Assembly: GCA_014208095.1 (NCBI GenBank)
Contig: JACHMT010000005.1
Coordinates: 1,054,001-1,118,000 of the forward strand
DNA length: 64,000 nt
Direction of reading: 5' to 3'
Source of the DNA: Actinospineispora eucalypti
GTDB taxonomy: Bacteria; Actinomycetota; Actinomycetes; Mycobacteriales; Pseudonocardiaceae
Positions 1 through 8,123 of the stretch are shown here, piece after piece. The notes below the pieces were generated by a model. It saw only the letters and a program-made list of their open reading frames with translations, was not told where the DNA came from and searched no databases. Each line of letters starts with the position of its first letter. Position 1 is the first letter of the stretch. The position numbers and the translations under genes were made by a program.

Positions 1-40
1 TTGCCACGACTGCTCGGCGGGCCGCCACATTGCGGATCAC
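1..40 (-). CDS. Start of a gene cut by the left window edge (unknown product)
   Basis: Reading leftward, a GTG codon at 40-38 opens a frame that stays open to the edge and gives about 13 residues beginning M-I-R-N-V-A-A-R-R. A purine-rich GAGGAGG ribosome-binding site lies at 53-47, six bases upstream, which is why I accept the start. The basic first residues could be the beginning of a signal peptide, but too little is visible to name a family. Repeats between this gene and the DeoR-type regulator next to it suggest that the regulator controls it. Confidence 0.4.
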   Translation of the reverse strand, partial: MIRNVAARRAVVA

Positions 41-143
41 GGAGCACCTCCTCAGCCAGGTACGGAGCCTCACTCTGACTGAGCCGGATCGAGAGTGTCA
101 ACGAATGACCGGCACTGCTCGGTATCGAGCCGAAAGACGATCG

Positions 144-163
144 AATCCGGTCGAAATCCGGTC
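144..163. promoter_or_regulatory. Direct repeat, possible DeoR-type operator
   Basis: AATCCGGTC occurs at 144-152 and again at 155-163, an 11-bp (one helical turn) period, between the DeoR-type gene and the gene leaving the window on the left. A related GGAATCGGTC element lies at about 1048 in the regulator's own upstream region. Repeats on both flanks fit a DeoR-family repressor acting on a neighbour and on itself. This is inference from pattern and position. Confidence 0.3.
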
Positions 164-184
164 ATCCGACCCGGTGGCGGGCGC

Positions 185-997
185 TCATCCCGGGTGCGGA
201 GCCGGTTCTCCGGCGGGCGGTCCGGCGGCCCGGGCGAGATGCACCCGGACCCCCAGCTCGCGGAACCGGGCCAGCTCCCCGGGGTCCGCCGCCGCGTCGG
301 TGTAGAGGTGGTCGATCTGATCGCCCGGCACGGTGCGCACCACCGAGTCGGTGCCGATCTTGGTGTGGTCGGCGAGCACGGCCACCCGGTCGGCCGTGCC
401 GACCAGCGCCCGGTCCATGCTGGCCACCGACATGTTCGGGGTGGAGAGCCCGCGGGCGGCGGTGAGCCCGTTGCCCGAGATGAACGCGGTCGTCACCCGC
501 ATGGCCGCGAGCATCTGCTCGGCGGAGGGGCCGACCGTGGCCAGGATCGAGCCGCGCAGTGCGCCGCCGGCCAGCACCACCTCTATGTGCCGGTAGCGGG
601 CCAGGACCTGGGCGACCAGCAGGGAGTTGGTCACCACGGTCAGCTCGGAGAAGCCGGCCAGCCGCCGGGCCAGCGCCTGGGTGGTGGTGCCGGCGCCGAG
701 CGCGACCGCGTCGCCGTCGGACACCAGTTCCACGGCGGCCGCCGCTATGGCCGCCTTCTCCTCGGCGGCCTGCTTGGTCTTCTCCGCGTACGTCGGTTCG
801 TAGGCCGTCCCGGAGGGGCCCGTGGCGACGGCGCCGCCGTGCCGCCGGGAGAGCAGCCCGACCGACTCCAGGTAGCGCAGGTCGCGGCGCACCGTCACCT
901 CGCTGGCGCGCACCGACGCGGTCAGCTCCCGCACGGCCACGGCGCCCTGGTCGCGGACCAGCTCCAGGATGAGCTGGCGGCGTTCGGCGGCGAACAT
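185..997 (-). CDS. DeoR/GlpR-family transcriptional regulator
   Basis: A 270-residue protein of normal DeoR length. The N-terminal helix-turn-helix starts at MFAAERRQLIL and includes the family signature VTVRRDLRYLE near residues 35-45. The C-terminal DeoR sensor domain (isomerase-like fold) follows, with the GAGTTTQALARRL phosphosugar-type loop near residue 100. DeoR regulators usually repress sugar or nucleoside catabolic operons and sense a phosphorylated intermediate. ATG at 997 is chosen because the helix-turn-helix begins directly after it. The upstream region to 1178 is shared with a divergent SDR gene; the gene leaving the window on the left is the more likely target. Confidence 0.88.
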   Translation of the reverse strand: MFAAERRQLILELVRDQGAVAVRELTASVRASEVTVRRDLRYLESVGLLSRRHGGAVATGPSGTAYEPTYAEKTKQAAEEKAAIAAAAVELVSDGDAVALGAGTTTQALARRLAGFSELTVVTNSLLVAQVLARYRHIEVVLAGGALRGSILATVGPSAEQMLAAMRVTTAFISGNGLTAARGLSTPNMSVASMDRALVGTADRVAVLADHTKIGTDSVVRTVPGDQIDHLYTDAAADPGELARFRELGVRVHLARAAGPPAGEPAPHPG

Positions 998-1178
998 AGC
1001 CGACAACTGTAGGAGCCGATTCGGGCGTCGAACAGTCCGAGTCGGTCGGAATCGGTCCTCGACCGGCCCCGGACCAGGGATTGCCATCGTTAAGTGACTT
1101 CTGATTAGCTGTTCGCCGGATCGCCAGGAATGCCCTTTCGGCAAGTGGTAACCCACAACGCTAGGAGATCTCAGAATC

Positions 1179-2015
1179 ATGACTGCCCTTCCACTCAGCG
1201 ATCGCGTGGCACTGGTGTCGGGTTCCGGACGGGGCATCGGGCGGGAGATCGCGCTCAAGCTGGCCGGCGCGGGCGCCTCCGTCGTGGTGAACGACCTGGA
1301 CTCGGACGTGGCCAAGCAGACCGCCGCGGACATCGAGGCGACCGGCGGCAAGGCCGTGGTGTGCGCGGGCAGCGTGACCGACCCCGAGTTCGGCGAGCGC
1401 TTCGTGAACACCGCCGTCTCGGAGTTCGGCGGCCTGCACATCGTCGTCAACAACGCCGGCTACACCTGGGACAACGTGGTGCAGAAGATGTCCGACCAGC
1501 AGTGGGACGACATCCTGGACGTGCACCTCAAGGCGCCGTTCCGCATCCTGCGCGCGGCCCAGCCGGTGATCAGCGCGGCGGTCAAGGCGGAGCGCGCGGC
1601 CGGTGCGCCGAGGGTGACCCGCAAGGTGGTCAACATCTCCTCGGTGGCCGGCACCGGCGGGAACGCCGGCCAGATCAACTACAGCTCGGCCAAGGCCGGG
1701 ATCACCGGCCTCACCAAGACGCTGGCGAAGGAGTGGGGCCGCTACGACGTCACGGTGAACTGCGTGGCGTTCGGCCTGATCCGGACCCGGTTGACCGAGG
1801 CGTCGGCCGACGGCGACGCGAAGATCGACGTTGCCGGCCGGCAGATCAAGGTCGGGGTGAACCCGGAGATCCTGGCGGCCGCCGAGCGCGGCATCCCGCT
1901 CGGCCGGGCCGGAACCCCGGCGGAGGCGGCCGGCTCGGTGTACATGTTCTGCATCCCGGAGAGCGACTACGTCAGCGGCCAGGTGATTATCTGCGGCGGA
2001 GGCTGGGGCGGCTGA
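1179..2015 (+). CDS. Short-chain dehydrogenase/reductase (FabG-like)
   Basis: A 278-residue classical SDR. The cofactor-binding SGSGRGIG loop is at 14-21, NNAG at 91-94, catalytic Ser at about 154 and the YxxxK pair at Tyr168/Lys172. It probably oxidises or reduces a hydroxyacyl- or ketoacyl-type substrate with NAD(P). The C-terminal insertion after residue 208 is longer than in housekeeping FabG, as in SDRs of steroid and fatty-acid catabolism. ATG at 1179 follows AGGAG at 1163-1167. The gene heads a run of four co-directional genes (SDR, regulator, acyl-CoA synthetase, P450), so a catabolic role on an acyl or steroid-like substrate is inferred. Confidence 0.85.
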   Translation: MTALPLSDRVALVSGSGRGIGREIALKLAGAGASVVVNDLDSDVAKQTAADIEATGGKAVVCAGSVTDPEFGERFVNTAVSEFGGLHIVVNNAGYTWDNVVQKMSDQQWDDILDVHLKAPFRILRAAQPVISAAVKAERAAGAPRVTRKVVNISSVAGTGGNAGQINYSSAKAGITGLTKTLAKEWGRYDVTVNCVAFGLIRTRLTEASADGDAKIDVAGRQIKVGVNPEILAAAERGIPLGRAGTPAEAAGSVYMFCIPESDYVSGQVIICGGGWGG

Positions 2016-2029
2016 GCGGCGCGCCCGAG

Positions 2030-3214
2030 ATGGCAGCGCTAGCCGTCACCGGCGGCCCGGCGCCGAGGCGTCGCCCGAGGGACCGCCGGCAACAGATCCT
2101 GACCGCCGCGGCGCGGGGCTTCTGGCAGCTCGGCTACCACCAGGTGGGCATGGCGGACATCGCCGCGGCCGTGGGCATCGGGCAGAGCGCGATGTACCGG
2201 CACTTCGCCGGCAAGGGGGAGCTGCTCTGGGCGGTGATCGTGGACGCCCTGGACTGGATCGACGCGGCCACCGAGGGCGCGGCGACGGGGGAGCAGCTGC
2301 TCGACGCGCTGGCGGTGTGCAGCGTGGGGCGGCGCGAGCTGGGCGTGCTCTGGGACCGAGAGAGTAACCACCTGCCCCGGGAGCGGCGCCGGGAGGCCCG
2401 CCGGCGGCTGAGCGAGCTGGCCGAGCGCATCGTGGATTCGCTGTGCGCCCGGGGGGTGTCCCGGGTGGAGGCCGAGCTGCGCGGCTGGGCGGCGCTGGCG
2501 GTGTTGCAGAGCACCTCGCAGCACCGCGTGGAGCTGGACGAACGCCGCTACGTAGCGCTGCTCGGGGCGGCCGCGCGGCGGGTCTACGCCACCGCGCTGC
2601 CGGCCAGGGACCGCACGGTCCGGCCGCACGAGCCTTCCCGCCCGGCGCTCGCGCCCGCCTCCCGCCGGGAGGCGCTGCTCGCCGCCGCCACCCGGCTGTT
2701 CGGTGAGCACGGGTACGCGGCGGTCAGCCTCACCGACATCGGCACCGCCGCCGGCATCGCCGGCCCCAGCGTGTACAAGCACTTCGAGAGCAAGGAAGAG
2801 CTGCTCTCCGCCGCGCTGGCCCGGGGCAACGAGGGGCTCTGGCTGGGGCTGCACCGGGCGCTGACCAACGCGGACGGCCCGGACGACGCGCTGCGCGAGG
2901 TCGCGGCCGACTACGCGGACTTCGCGGTCCGGGACCCCTCGCAGATCACCGTGCTGGTCACCGAGATGCTGAACCTGTCGGACGAGGCGCGCCGCCGGGT
3001 GCGGCGCGGCCAGCGCGAGTACGTCGAGGAATGGGCCAGCCTGCTGCGCCAACGCGACCCCGGGCTGGACGAACCCGGTGCGCTGGCCGCCGTGCACGCG
3101 GCGCTGTCCGTGATCAACTCACTGGCCCGGGTTCACGGGCTGCACAAGCTTCCCGGCCTCACCGACGACCTGGCCGGAATGGCGCTGAACGTGCTCGAAC
3201 TCGAGGGAGGCTGA
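2030..3214 (+). CDS. Tandem two-domain TetR-family regulator
   Basis: A 394-residue protein made of two complete TetR units in one chain. The first HTH is near residues 15-60 (QQILTAAARGFWQLGYHQ, then SAMYRHFAGKGELL). The second starts near residue 210 (REALLAAATRLFGEHGYAAVS, then PSVYKHFESKEELL). Ordinary TetR proteins are about 200 residues and dimerise, so this is a fused dimer. Some actinobacterial regulators of lipid catabolism have this architecture. It starts 14 bp after the SDR and ends 2 bp before the acyl-CoA synthetase, so it is translated inside that operon and probably controls it. Confidence 0.85.
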   Translation: MAALAVTGGPAPRRRPRDRRQQILTAAARGFWQLGYHQVGMADIAAAVGIGQSAMYRHFAGKGELLWAVIVDALDWIDAATEGAATGEQLLDALAVCSVGRRELGVLWDRESNHLPRERRREARRRLSELAERIVDSLCARGVSRVEAELRGWAALAVLQSTSQHRVELDERRYVALLGAAARRVYATALPARDRTVRPHEPSRPALAPASRREALLAAATRLFGEHGYAAVSLTDIGTAAGIAGPSVYKHFESKEELLSAALARGNEGLWLGLHRALTNADGPDDALREVAADYADFAVRDPSQITVLVTEMLNLSDEARRRVRRGQREYVEEWASLLRQRDPGLDEPGALAAVHAALSVINSLARVHGLHKLPGLTDDLAGMALNVLELEGG

Positions 3215-3216
3215 CG

Positions 3217-4764
3217 ATGTACCTCACCCAAGCCCTGCACCGCCAGGTCCGCCAGACCCCGGGGCTGCCGGCGACGATCTTCCAGGGGCGCACGCGCACC
3301 TGGGCCGAGTGCGGCGACCGGGTGGCCCGGTTCGCCGCCGCGCTGCTGGACCTGGAGGTGCGGCCGGGGGACCGGGTGGGCATCCTGGCGCACAACTCGG
3401 ACATCTACCACGAGTTCCTGTTCGCGGTCCCCTGGGCGGATGCCGTGGTCACCCCGGCGAACACCCGGTGGAGCCCGGCGGAGATCGCGTTCTCGCTGGT
3501 CGACTCCGGGACCGACGTGCTGCTGGTGGACGACGCGTTCGCGCCGATGGTGCCCACGCTGCGCGAGCAGCACCCCGGCCTGCGCGCGGTGCTGCACAGC
3601 GGCACCGGACCCGCGCCGGACGGGGCGCTGGACCTGGAGGAGCTCATCGCCGGGCACGACCCGGTGCCGGACGCCTGCCGGGGCGGCGACCAGCTGGCCG
3701 GCATCTACTACACCGGCGGCACCACCGGGCGGCCCAAGGGCGTGATGCTCAGCCACGCGAACCTGCTGACCTCGGCGCTCGGCTCGGCGGCCACCGGCGC
3801 GTTCATGGTTCCCGGCGGCCGGTACCTGCACGCCGCCCCGATGTTCCACCTCGCGGACGGCGCCGCGTGGGCCACCTGCAACGCCCTCGGCGGGACCCAC
3901 GTGATGGTGCCCGGGTTCACCCCGGCCGGGGTGGCCGCCGCCATCCAGGAACACCGGGTGACCGACGTGCTGCTGGTGCCCACCATGATCCAGATGCTGG
4001 TGGACTCGCCGGACGCGGCCGACGCGGACCTGTCCAGTGTGCGGCACCTGCTCTACGGTGCTTCGCCGATCTCCGTCGCGCTGCTCGAGCGGGCGGCGAA
4101 GCGGCTGCCGGCGGCCGAGTTCACCCAGGCCTACGGGATGACCGAACTGTCCCCGGTGACCACCATCCTGAACCCGGCCGACCACGCGGTGGACCGGCTG
4201 CGCCGCTCGGCCGGGCGGGCCGCGCCGCACTCCGAGGTGCGCATCGTCGACGAGCTGGACAACGAGGTGCCCCGGGGCACGGTGGGGGAGATCGTCAGCC
4301 GGGGCGGGCACGTGATGCAGGGCTACTGGAACCGCCCGGAGGAGACCGAGGCGGCCCTGCGCGGCGGCTGGATGCACAGCGGCGACGGCGGCTACATGGA
4401 CGACGAGGGCTACGTCTTCGTGGTGGACCGGATCAAGGACATGATCGTGTCCGGCGGGGAGAACGTGTACTCGGCCGAGGTGGAGAACGCGCTGGCCAAG
4501 CACCCGGCGGTGGCGGCGTGCGCGGTGATCGGCGTGCCCGACCCGGACTGGGGGGAGCGGGTGCACGCCGTGGTGGTGCCGACCGGTGCGGAGCGGCCGG
4601 CCATCGAGGAGCTGCGGGGTTACCTCAAGGAGCAGATCGCCGGGTACAAGGCGCCGCGCTCCGTGGAGTACGTGGACGCGCTGCCGCTGTCCGGCGCGGG
4701 CAAGGTGCTCAAGCGTGAGCTGCGGAAGCGCCACTGGGCCGACACCGACCGCTCGGTGAGCTAG
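3217..4764 (+). CDS. Long-chain fatty-acid/aryl-CoA ligase (ANL superfamily)
   Basis: A 515-residue adenylate-forming enzyme that activates a carboxylic acid with ATP and CoA. The P-loop motif YTGGTTGRPKG is at 165-175, the A5-type motif QAYGMTE near 305, the SGDGGYMDDEGY A7 motif near 390, and GAGKVLKREL carries the catalytic Lys near the C-terminus. The ATG is 2 bp after the tandem-TetR gene and overlaps its stop region with GGGAGG at 3204-3209 as ribosome-binding site. The substrate cannot be read from the sequence; the neighbours suggest a fatty, steroid-side-chain or aromatic acid. Confidence 0.9.
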   Translation: MYLTQALHRQVRQTPGLPATIFQGRTRTWAECGDRVARFAAALLDLEVRPGDRVGILAHNSDIYHEFLFAVPWADAVVTPANTRWSPAEIAFSLVDSGTDVLLVDDAFAPMVPTLREQHPGLRAVLHSGTGPAPDGALDLEELIAGHDPVPDACRGGDQLAGIYYTGGTTGRPKGVMLSHANLLTSALGSAATGAFMVPGGRYLHAAPMFHLADGAAWATCNALGGTHVMVPGFTPAGVAAAIQEHRVTDVLLVPTMIQMLVDSPDAADADLSSVRHLLYGASPISVALLERAAKRLPAAEFTQAYGMTELSPVTTILNPADHAVDRLRRSAGRAAPHSEVRIVDELDNEVPRGTVGEIVSRGGHVMQGYWNRPEETEAALRGGWMHSGDGGYMDDEGYVFVVDRIKDMIVSGGENVYSAEVENALAKHPAVAACAVIGVPDPDWGERVHAVVVPTGAERPAIEELRGYLKEQIAGYKAPRSVEYVDALPLSGAGKVLKRELRKRHWADTDRSVS

Positions 4765-4863
4765 CGAGATGTCGGTGCGTCGGGTTCCCGGAGTTCCCTG
4801 CACCGAGTGACCTGGCTAACAGTAGACTCCTGGGTGAAATTTGGGGCTGCAGAGGTAGGTGTG

Positions 4864-6180
4864 GTGAGCGTGCGGACGGTTTCGCTGCCCGGCTCCGCCG
4901 GTCCGCCGCTCCTCGGCCACAGCGCGCAAGTGCTCCGCGACCCGCTGCGCTTCTACTTGGACCGCTATCGCAGGTTCGGGCCGGTCTCGCGGTTCAACCT
5001 GGTCGGCCACCCCTCGGCGCTGGCCGTGGGCGGGGACGCGGCCAAGGTGGTGCTGGAGGGACGCGACCGGTGCTTCGCCAGCGGCGCCGGCTGGGCGTTG
5101 TGGGCGGGGCCGTTCTTCCCTCGCAGCCTGGTGATGCTGGACTTCGAGGAGCACCTGGCGCACCGGGCGCTGATGGAGCAGGTGCTGACCCGGGACCGGA
5201 TCGACGGCTACCTCGAGCAGCTGCATGCGGTGCTGGCGGAGGACCTGGCCACCTGGCCGACCTCGTCGAACTTCCGGGCCCAGGACGCCGTGCGCGCGAC
5301 GGTGCTGCGGGCCAGCGTGCGGGTGTTCATGGGCGGCGGCCTCGGGGCCGAGTCGGGGGAGATCGAGCGGGCGTTCCTGGACTGCGCGGCGGCCGCCGGC
5401 GCGACATTGCGGTTCGAGTACCCGGGCAGTACCTGGTCCCGGGGGCTGGCCGGGCGGCGGCGGCTGGAGGAGCTGTTCGTGGACCGCACCCCGGCGGTGC
5501 GCGCCCGGGGCGGATCCGACCTGTTCGCGGTGCTCAGCCGGGCCACCGGGCTGGACGGTCGGGGCCTCTCCGACGAGGACGTCGTGAACCACATGATCTT
5601 CCTGCTGTACGCCTCGTTCGACCCGGTCTCGATCCCCCTGGTGACGATGATCCGGTACCTGGCGGAGTACCCGGAGTGGCAGACCCAGTGCCGGCACGAG
5701 TCCTACGCCCTGGGCAACGGCCGGCCGGGCATGGCCGAGCTGGACCGGCTGGGCTCGCTGGACCTGGTCATGCGGGAGTCGCTGCGGTTGATGCCGCCGG
5801 TGTACGCGCTGCCGAACCTGGCCGTGCGGGACACGGACGTGCTGGGGTTCGAGATCCCGGCGGGCACGGTTACGGTGGTCGCGCCGCTGGTCAACCACCG
5901 GCTGCCCGAGTACTGGCCGAACCCGGAAGTGTTCGACCCGGAGCGGTTCGCGCCGCACCGGCGGGAGGACCGGGCGCACGAGTACGCCTGGATCCCGTTC
6001 GGCGGCGGTGTGCACCGATGCCTCGGGCTGCACTACGGGGCGGTGCAGATGAAGGCGGTCATGCACCAGCTGCTGCTGCGCCACCGCTGGCGGCTGGCCC
6101 GGGGCCACGTGCCCGAGGTGATCTGGCGCGGCTTCGCCCGCATGCGCGACGGCCTCCCCATCGAGCTCACCCGCCTCTGA
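4864..6180 (+). CDS. Cytochrome P450 with an atypical I-helix
   Basis: A 438-residue P450 with EXXR (ESLR, 305-308) and the haem loop FGGGVHRCLG with Cys386 as thiolate ligand. The I-helix reads ASFDPVS at 250-256, where most P450s have AGxD/ETT: the acid is present but the Thr that helps O-O cleavage is Pro. This may mean a peroxide-driven or non-monooxygenase reaction. I prefer GTG at 4864, eight bases after GAGG at 4852-4855; an in-frame GTG at 4807 would add 19 residues unlike a P450 start. It is the last gene of the SDR-TetR-ligase run, 99 bp downstream. Confidence 0.85.
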   Translation: MSVRTVSLPGSAGPPLLGHSAQVLRDPLRFYLDRYRRFGPVSRFNLVGHPSALAVGGDAAKVVLEGRDRCFASGAGWALWAGPFFPRSLVMLDFEEHLAHRALMEQVLTRDRIDGYLEQLHAVLAEDLATWPTSSNFRAQDAVRATVLRASVRVFMGGGLGAESGEIERAFLDCAAAAGATLRFEYPGSTWSRGLAGRRRLEELFVDRTPAVRARGGSDLFAVLSRATGLDGRGLSDEDVVNHMIFLLYASFDPVSIPLVTMIRYLAEYPEWQTQCRHESYALGNGRPGMAELDRLGSLDLVMRESLRLMPPVYALPNLAVRDTDVLGFEIPAGTVTVVAPLVNHRLPEYWPNPEVFDPERFAPHRREDRAHEYAWIPFGGGVHRCLGLHYGAVQMKAVMHQLLLRHRWRLARGHVPEVIWRGFARMRDGLPIELTRL

Positions 6181-6410
6181 ACCGCGCGGCCCTGGCGCCG
6201 GTGCGGTCGAGGTGCGGTGCCGGTTCAAATACGGCTTGGACGGCGGAGCTGGGCGGTCTGTCGCGGCCCGGGCTGGCCGGTCGCGTTGGTTTGTGGCGGG
6301 CTCGACTAACTCCGGGCGGCTGAAGTGTCACTCGGCGGACTTGGCCGATGGCTCTTCCCCGATCGGCTGGTGGTGCGGTGGGTGGCCGGAGAGAGCGGGG
6401 TTGTCAGGCT

Positions 6411-6472
6411 GGTCGAGAGGCGGCTGAGGGTTGTTCCGTTCGGCCGAAACAGCCCTCACCCGCATCTCGACT
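6411..6472. repeat. Long hairpin of island 1, first
   Basis: GGTCGAGA at 6411-6418 pairs with TCTCGACT at 6465-6472, and TGAGGGTTGTT at 6425-6435 pairs with AACAGCCCTCA at 6448-6458. The bases between the two blocks also pair, with two mismatches. The result is an almost continuous 25-bp stem with a 12-nt loop containing TTCG. No run of T follows, so it is not a textbook intrinsic terminator. Confidence 0.65.
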
Positions 6473-6568
6473 GGCACCGTCCCGGTGTCGGGGAAGCCCG
6501 TCACTGAGGGTCGCGGTCGCGCCCGAATCTGAGCGGCCCGATCGGAAGAGTGGAGTGCGGCGATTTCT

Positions 6569-6632
6569 AGATCGACATCAACCTGACGGCCCTCACTTGC
6601 TCCCGAAAGGCCCATGAGGTTGATGTCGATCT
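6569..6632. repeat. Long hairpin of island 1, second (perfect 16-bp stem)
   Basis: AGATCGACATCAACCT at 6569-6584 is matched exactly by its reverse complement at 6617-6632. A further GGCC/GGCC pairing lies inside the 32-nt loop. The total length, 64 nt, equals that of a hairpin in island 2, and the GACATCA core recurs in the hairpin of island 3. Confidence 0.75.
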
Positions 6633-6786
6633 TCAACGAGGGAGCCGGAGCCGGTCGCCCGGTTCCCATTTGGCCCCGTCCCGACGATGGGGCGGCACCT
6701 GGGCCGCGGCAGATCGCCCCAGGCTCCGCCGTCCAAGCCGTCTTTGGACGGGCACCGCGCTTTAGTCGCACGTCAACAGCCTGGCC

Positions 6787-6814
6787 CCGCGCGAGAAACC
6801 GGAACGTCGCGCGG
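6787..6814. terminator. Hairpin near the thiolase 3' end
   Basis: CCGCGCGA at 6787-6794 pairs perfectly with TCGCGCGG at 6807-6814 around a 12-nt loop. With the stronger hairpin at 6823-6854 it stands between the thiolase stop and the repeat island. A termination role is inferred from position; neither side carries a U-run. Confidence 0.45.
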
Positions 6815-6822
6815 GAAACCGG

Positions 6823-6854
6823 GGCGCCGCACACGCTGGAAGGTGTGCGGCGCC
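6823..6854. terminator. Strong hairpin, probable terminator of the thiolase gene
   Basis: GGCGCCGCACAC at 6823-6834 pairs over 12 perfect base pairs with 6843-6854 around an 8-nt loop, 22 bp beyond the thiolase stop. On the plus strand it is followed by a T-enriched stretch (CTGGTTTGTTTG). It could act in both directions between the convergent genes. Confidence 0.6.
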
Positions 6855-6876
6855 CTGGTTTGTTTGCGACGCCGGG

Positions 6877-8064
6877 TCAGCTGGCCTTCTTGTACACCGC
6901 CACCGCGCCGGCGCTGCCCAGGCCCAGGTTGTGCTGCAGTCCGACCGTGGCCCCATCGACCTGGCGCTTGTCCGCCTTGCCGCGCAGCTGCCAGGTGAGC
7001 TCGGCGCACTGGGCGAGCCCGGTGGCGCCGATCGGGTGGCCCTTGGAGATCAGTCCGCCGGACGGGTTGACCACCCAGCGGCCGCCGTAGGTGGTGTCCT
7101 GGTTCTCCACCAGTTTGTGCGCCTCACCCTCGGCGGCCATGCCCAGCGCCTCGTAGGTGATCAGCTCGTTGGCCGAGAAGCAGTCGTGCAGCTCGATGAC
7201 GTCGACGTCCTCGATGCCCACCTGCGCCTCGTCCAGCGCGCGCTGGGCGGCGAGCTTGGCCACCTGCGCGCCCACCGCGTTGATCGAGGAGTTGCCCTCG
7301 AAGGACGCGGTCACGTCGGTGGCGATGTAGTGGCCGGCGATCTCCACCGCCTGGTCCCACAGGTTGTGCGTGTCCACGAAGCGCTCGCTGGCCAGCACGG
7401 CCGCCCCGGAGCCGTCCGAGGTGGGGGAGCACTGCAGCTTGGTCAGCGGGTCGTAGATCATCGTGGCGTTCTTGACGTCTTCCAGCGAGTACTCGTCGCG
7501 GAACTGCGAGTACGGGTTGTTCACCGAGTGCTTGTGGTTCTTCCAGCCGATCCACGCGTAGTGGTCGGGGGTGGAGCCGTAGCGCTCCATGTGCTCCCGG
7601 CCGGCGTTGCCGAACATCTGCGGCATCGGCGCCTTGTCCTTTTCCCAGCCCCGGCCCGCGATCATGGCCTTGAGGTGGTAGTCCAGCATGCCCGGGCCCT
7701 TCTTGCCGGTGCCGGCGGACAGCGAGCCCTTGCTCATCTTCTCGTAGCCGACGGCGAGCGTCAGGTCGCAGCCGGCCTTGACCGCCTGGCGGGCCAGGAA
7801 CAGCGCCGACGAGCCGGTGGCGCACGCGTTCACCACGGTCATGATCGGGACCCCGGTGAGGCCCACGTCGTAGAGCGCGCGCTGGCCCATGGCGGCGTAG
7901 GCCGAACCGGCATAGGCCTGCTCGATGTCGCCGTAGGCGACGCCGGCGTCGGTGAGCGCGTTGGTCACCGACTCCTTGGCCATGTCCGGGTATTCCCAGT
8001 CCTTGGTCTCGGGCTTCTCGAACTTGGTCATGCCCACACCGATGACGAACACGCGGTTGCCCAT
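6877..8064 (-). CDS. Thiolase, SCPx/lipid-transfer-protein type
   Basis: A 395-residue member of the acetyl-CoA acetyltransferase/sterol-carrier-protein X thiolase group. Nucleophilic Cys81 is in the VNACATGSS loop, the HDCFSANE motif is near 292 and GHPIGATG near 350. Thiolases of this branch often cleave branched or steroid-derived 3-ketoacyl-CoA rather than straight chains. The ATG at 8064 is 59 bp downstream of the MerR-type gene on the same strand, so they may be co-transcribed. Facing the ligase-P450 operon, it fits the beta-oxidation theme. Confidence 0.88.
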   Translation of the reverse strand: MGNRVFVIGVGMTKFEKPETKDWEYPDMAKESVTNALTDAGVAYGDIEQAYAGSAYAAMGQRALYDVGLTGVPIMTVVNACATGSSALFLARQAVKAGCDLTLAVGYEKMSKGSLSAGTGKKGPGMLDYHLKAMIAGRGWEKDKAPMPQMFGNAGREHMERYGSTPDHYAWIGWKNHKHSVNNPYSQFRDEYSLEDVKNATMIYDPLTKLQCSPTSDGSGAAVLASERFVDTHNLWDQAVEIAGHYIATDVTASFEGNSSINAVGAQVAKLAAQRALDEAQVGIEDVDVIELHDCFSANELITYEALGMAAEGEAHKLVENQDTTYGGRWVVNPSGGLISKGHPIGATGLAQCAELTWQLRGKADKRQVDGATVGLQHNLGLGSAGAVAVYKKAS

Positions 8065-8123
8065 GGTGCTACCTCGCTACCTTCACGGGACGCCTTTTCT
8101 TTTGCCTCTAGACTATAACTCCG

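Larger units (their letters stand above)
6212..6760. repeat. Intergenic repeat island 1: inverted GC-rich arms around two hairpins
   Basis: This fills most of the 696-bp gap between the convergent P450 and thiolase genes, and I see no credible coding sequence in it. The left arm at 6212-6268 and the right arm at 6701-6760 (opposite strand) share a GTGCGGTGCC start, the core CGGCTTGGACGGCGGAGC and an inner CTGYCGCGGCCC end. Between them are hairpins at 6411-6472 and 6569-6632. The arm sequence recurs in the islands at 18.2-18.9 and 38.7-38.9 kb, so this is one copy of a dispersed family. Confidence 0.75.

Noticed and set aside
4807..4863. GTG at 4807 as the P450 start
   Set aside because: The 19 extra residues do not resemble a P450 N-terminus, and a ribosome-binding site is placed for GTG 4864.
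6181..6876. Coding sequence in the gap between P450 and thiolase
   Set aside because: Frames of 70-170 codons exist on both strands but run through inverted repeats and hairpins, have mixed third-position bias and no family resemblance.
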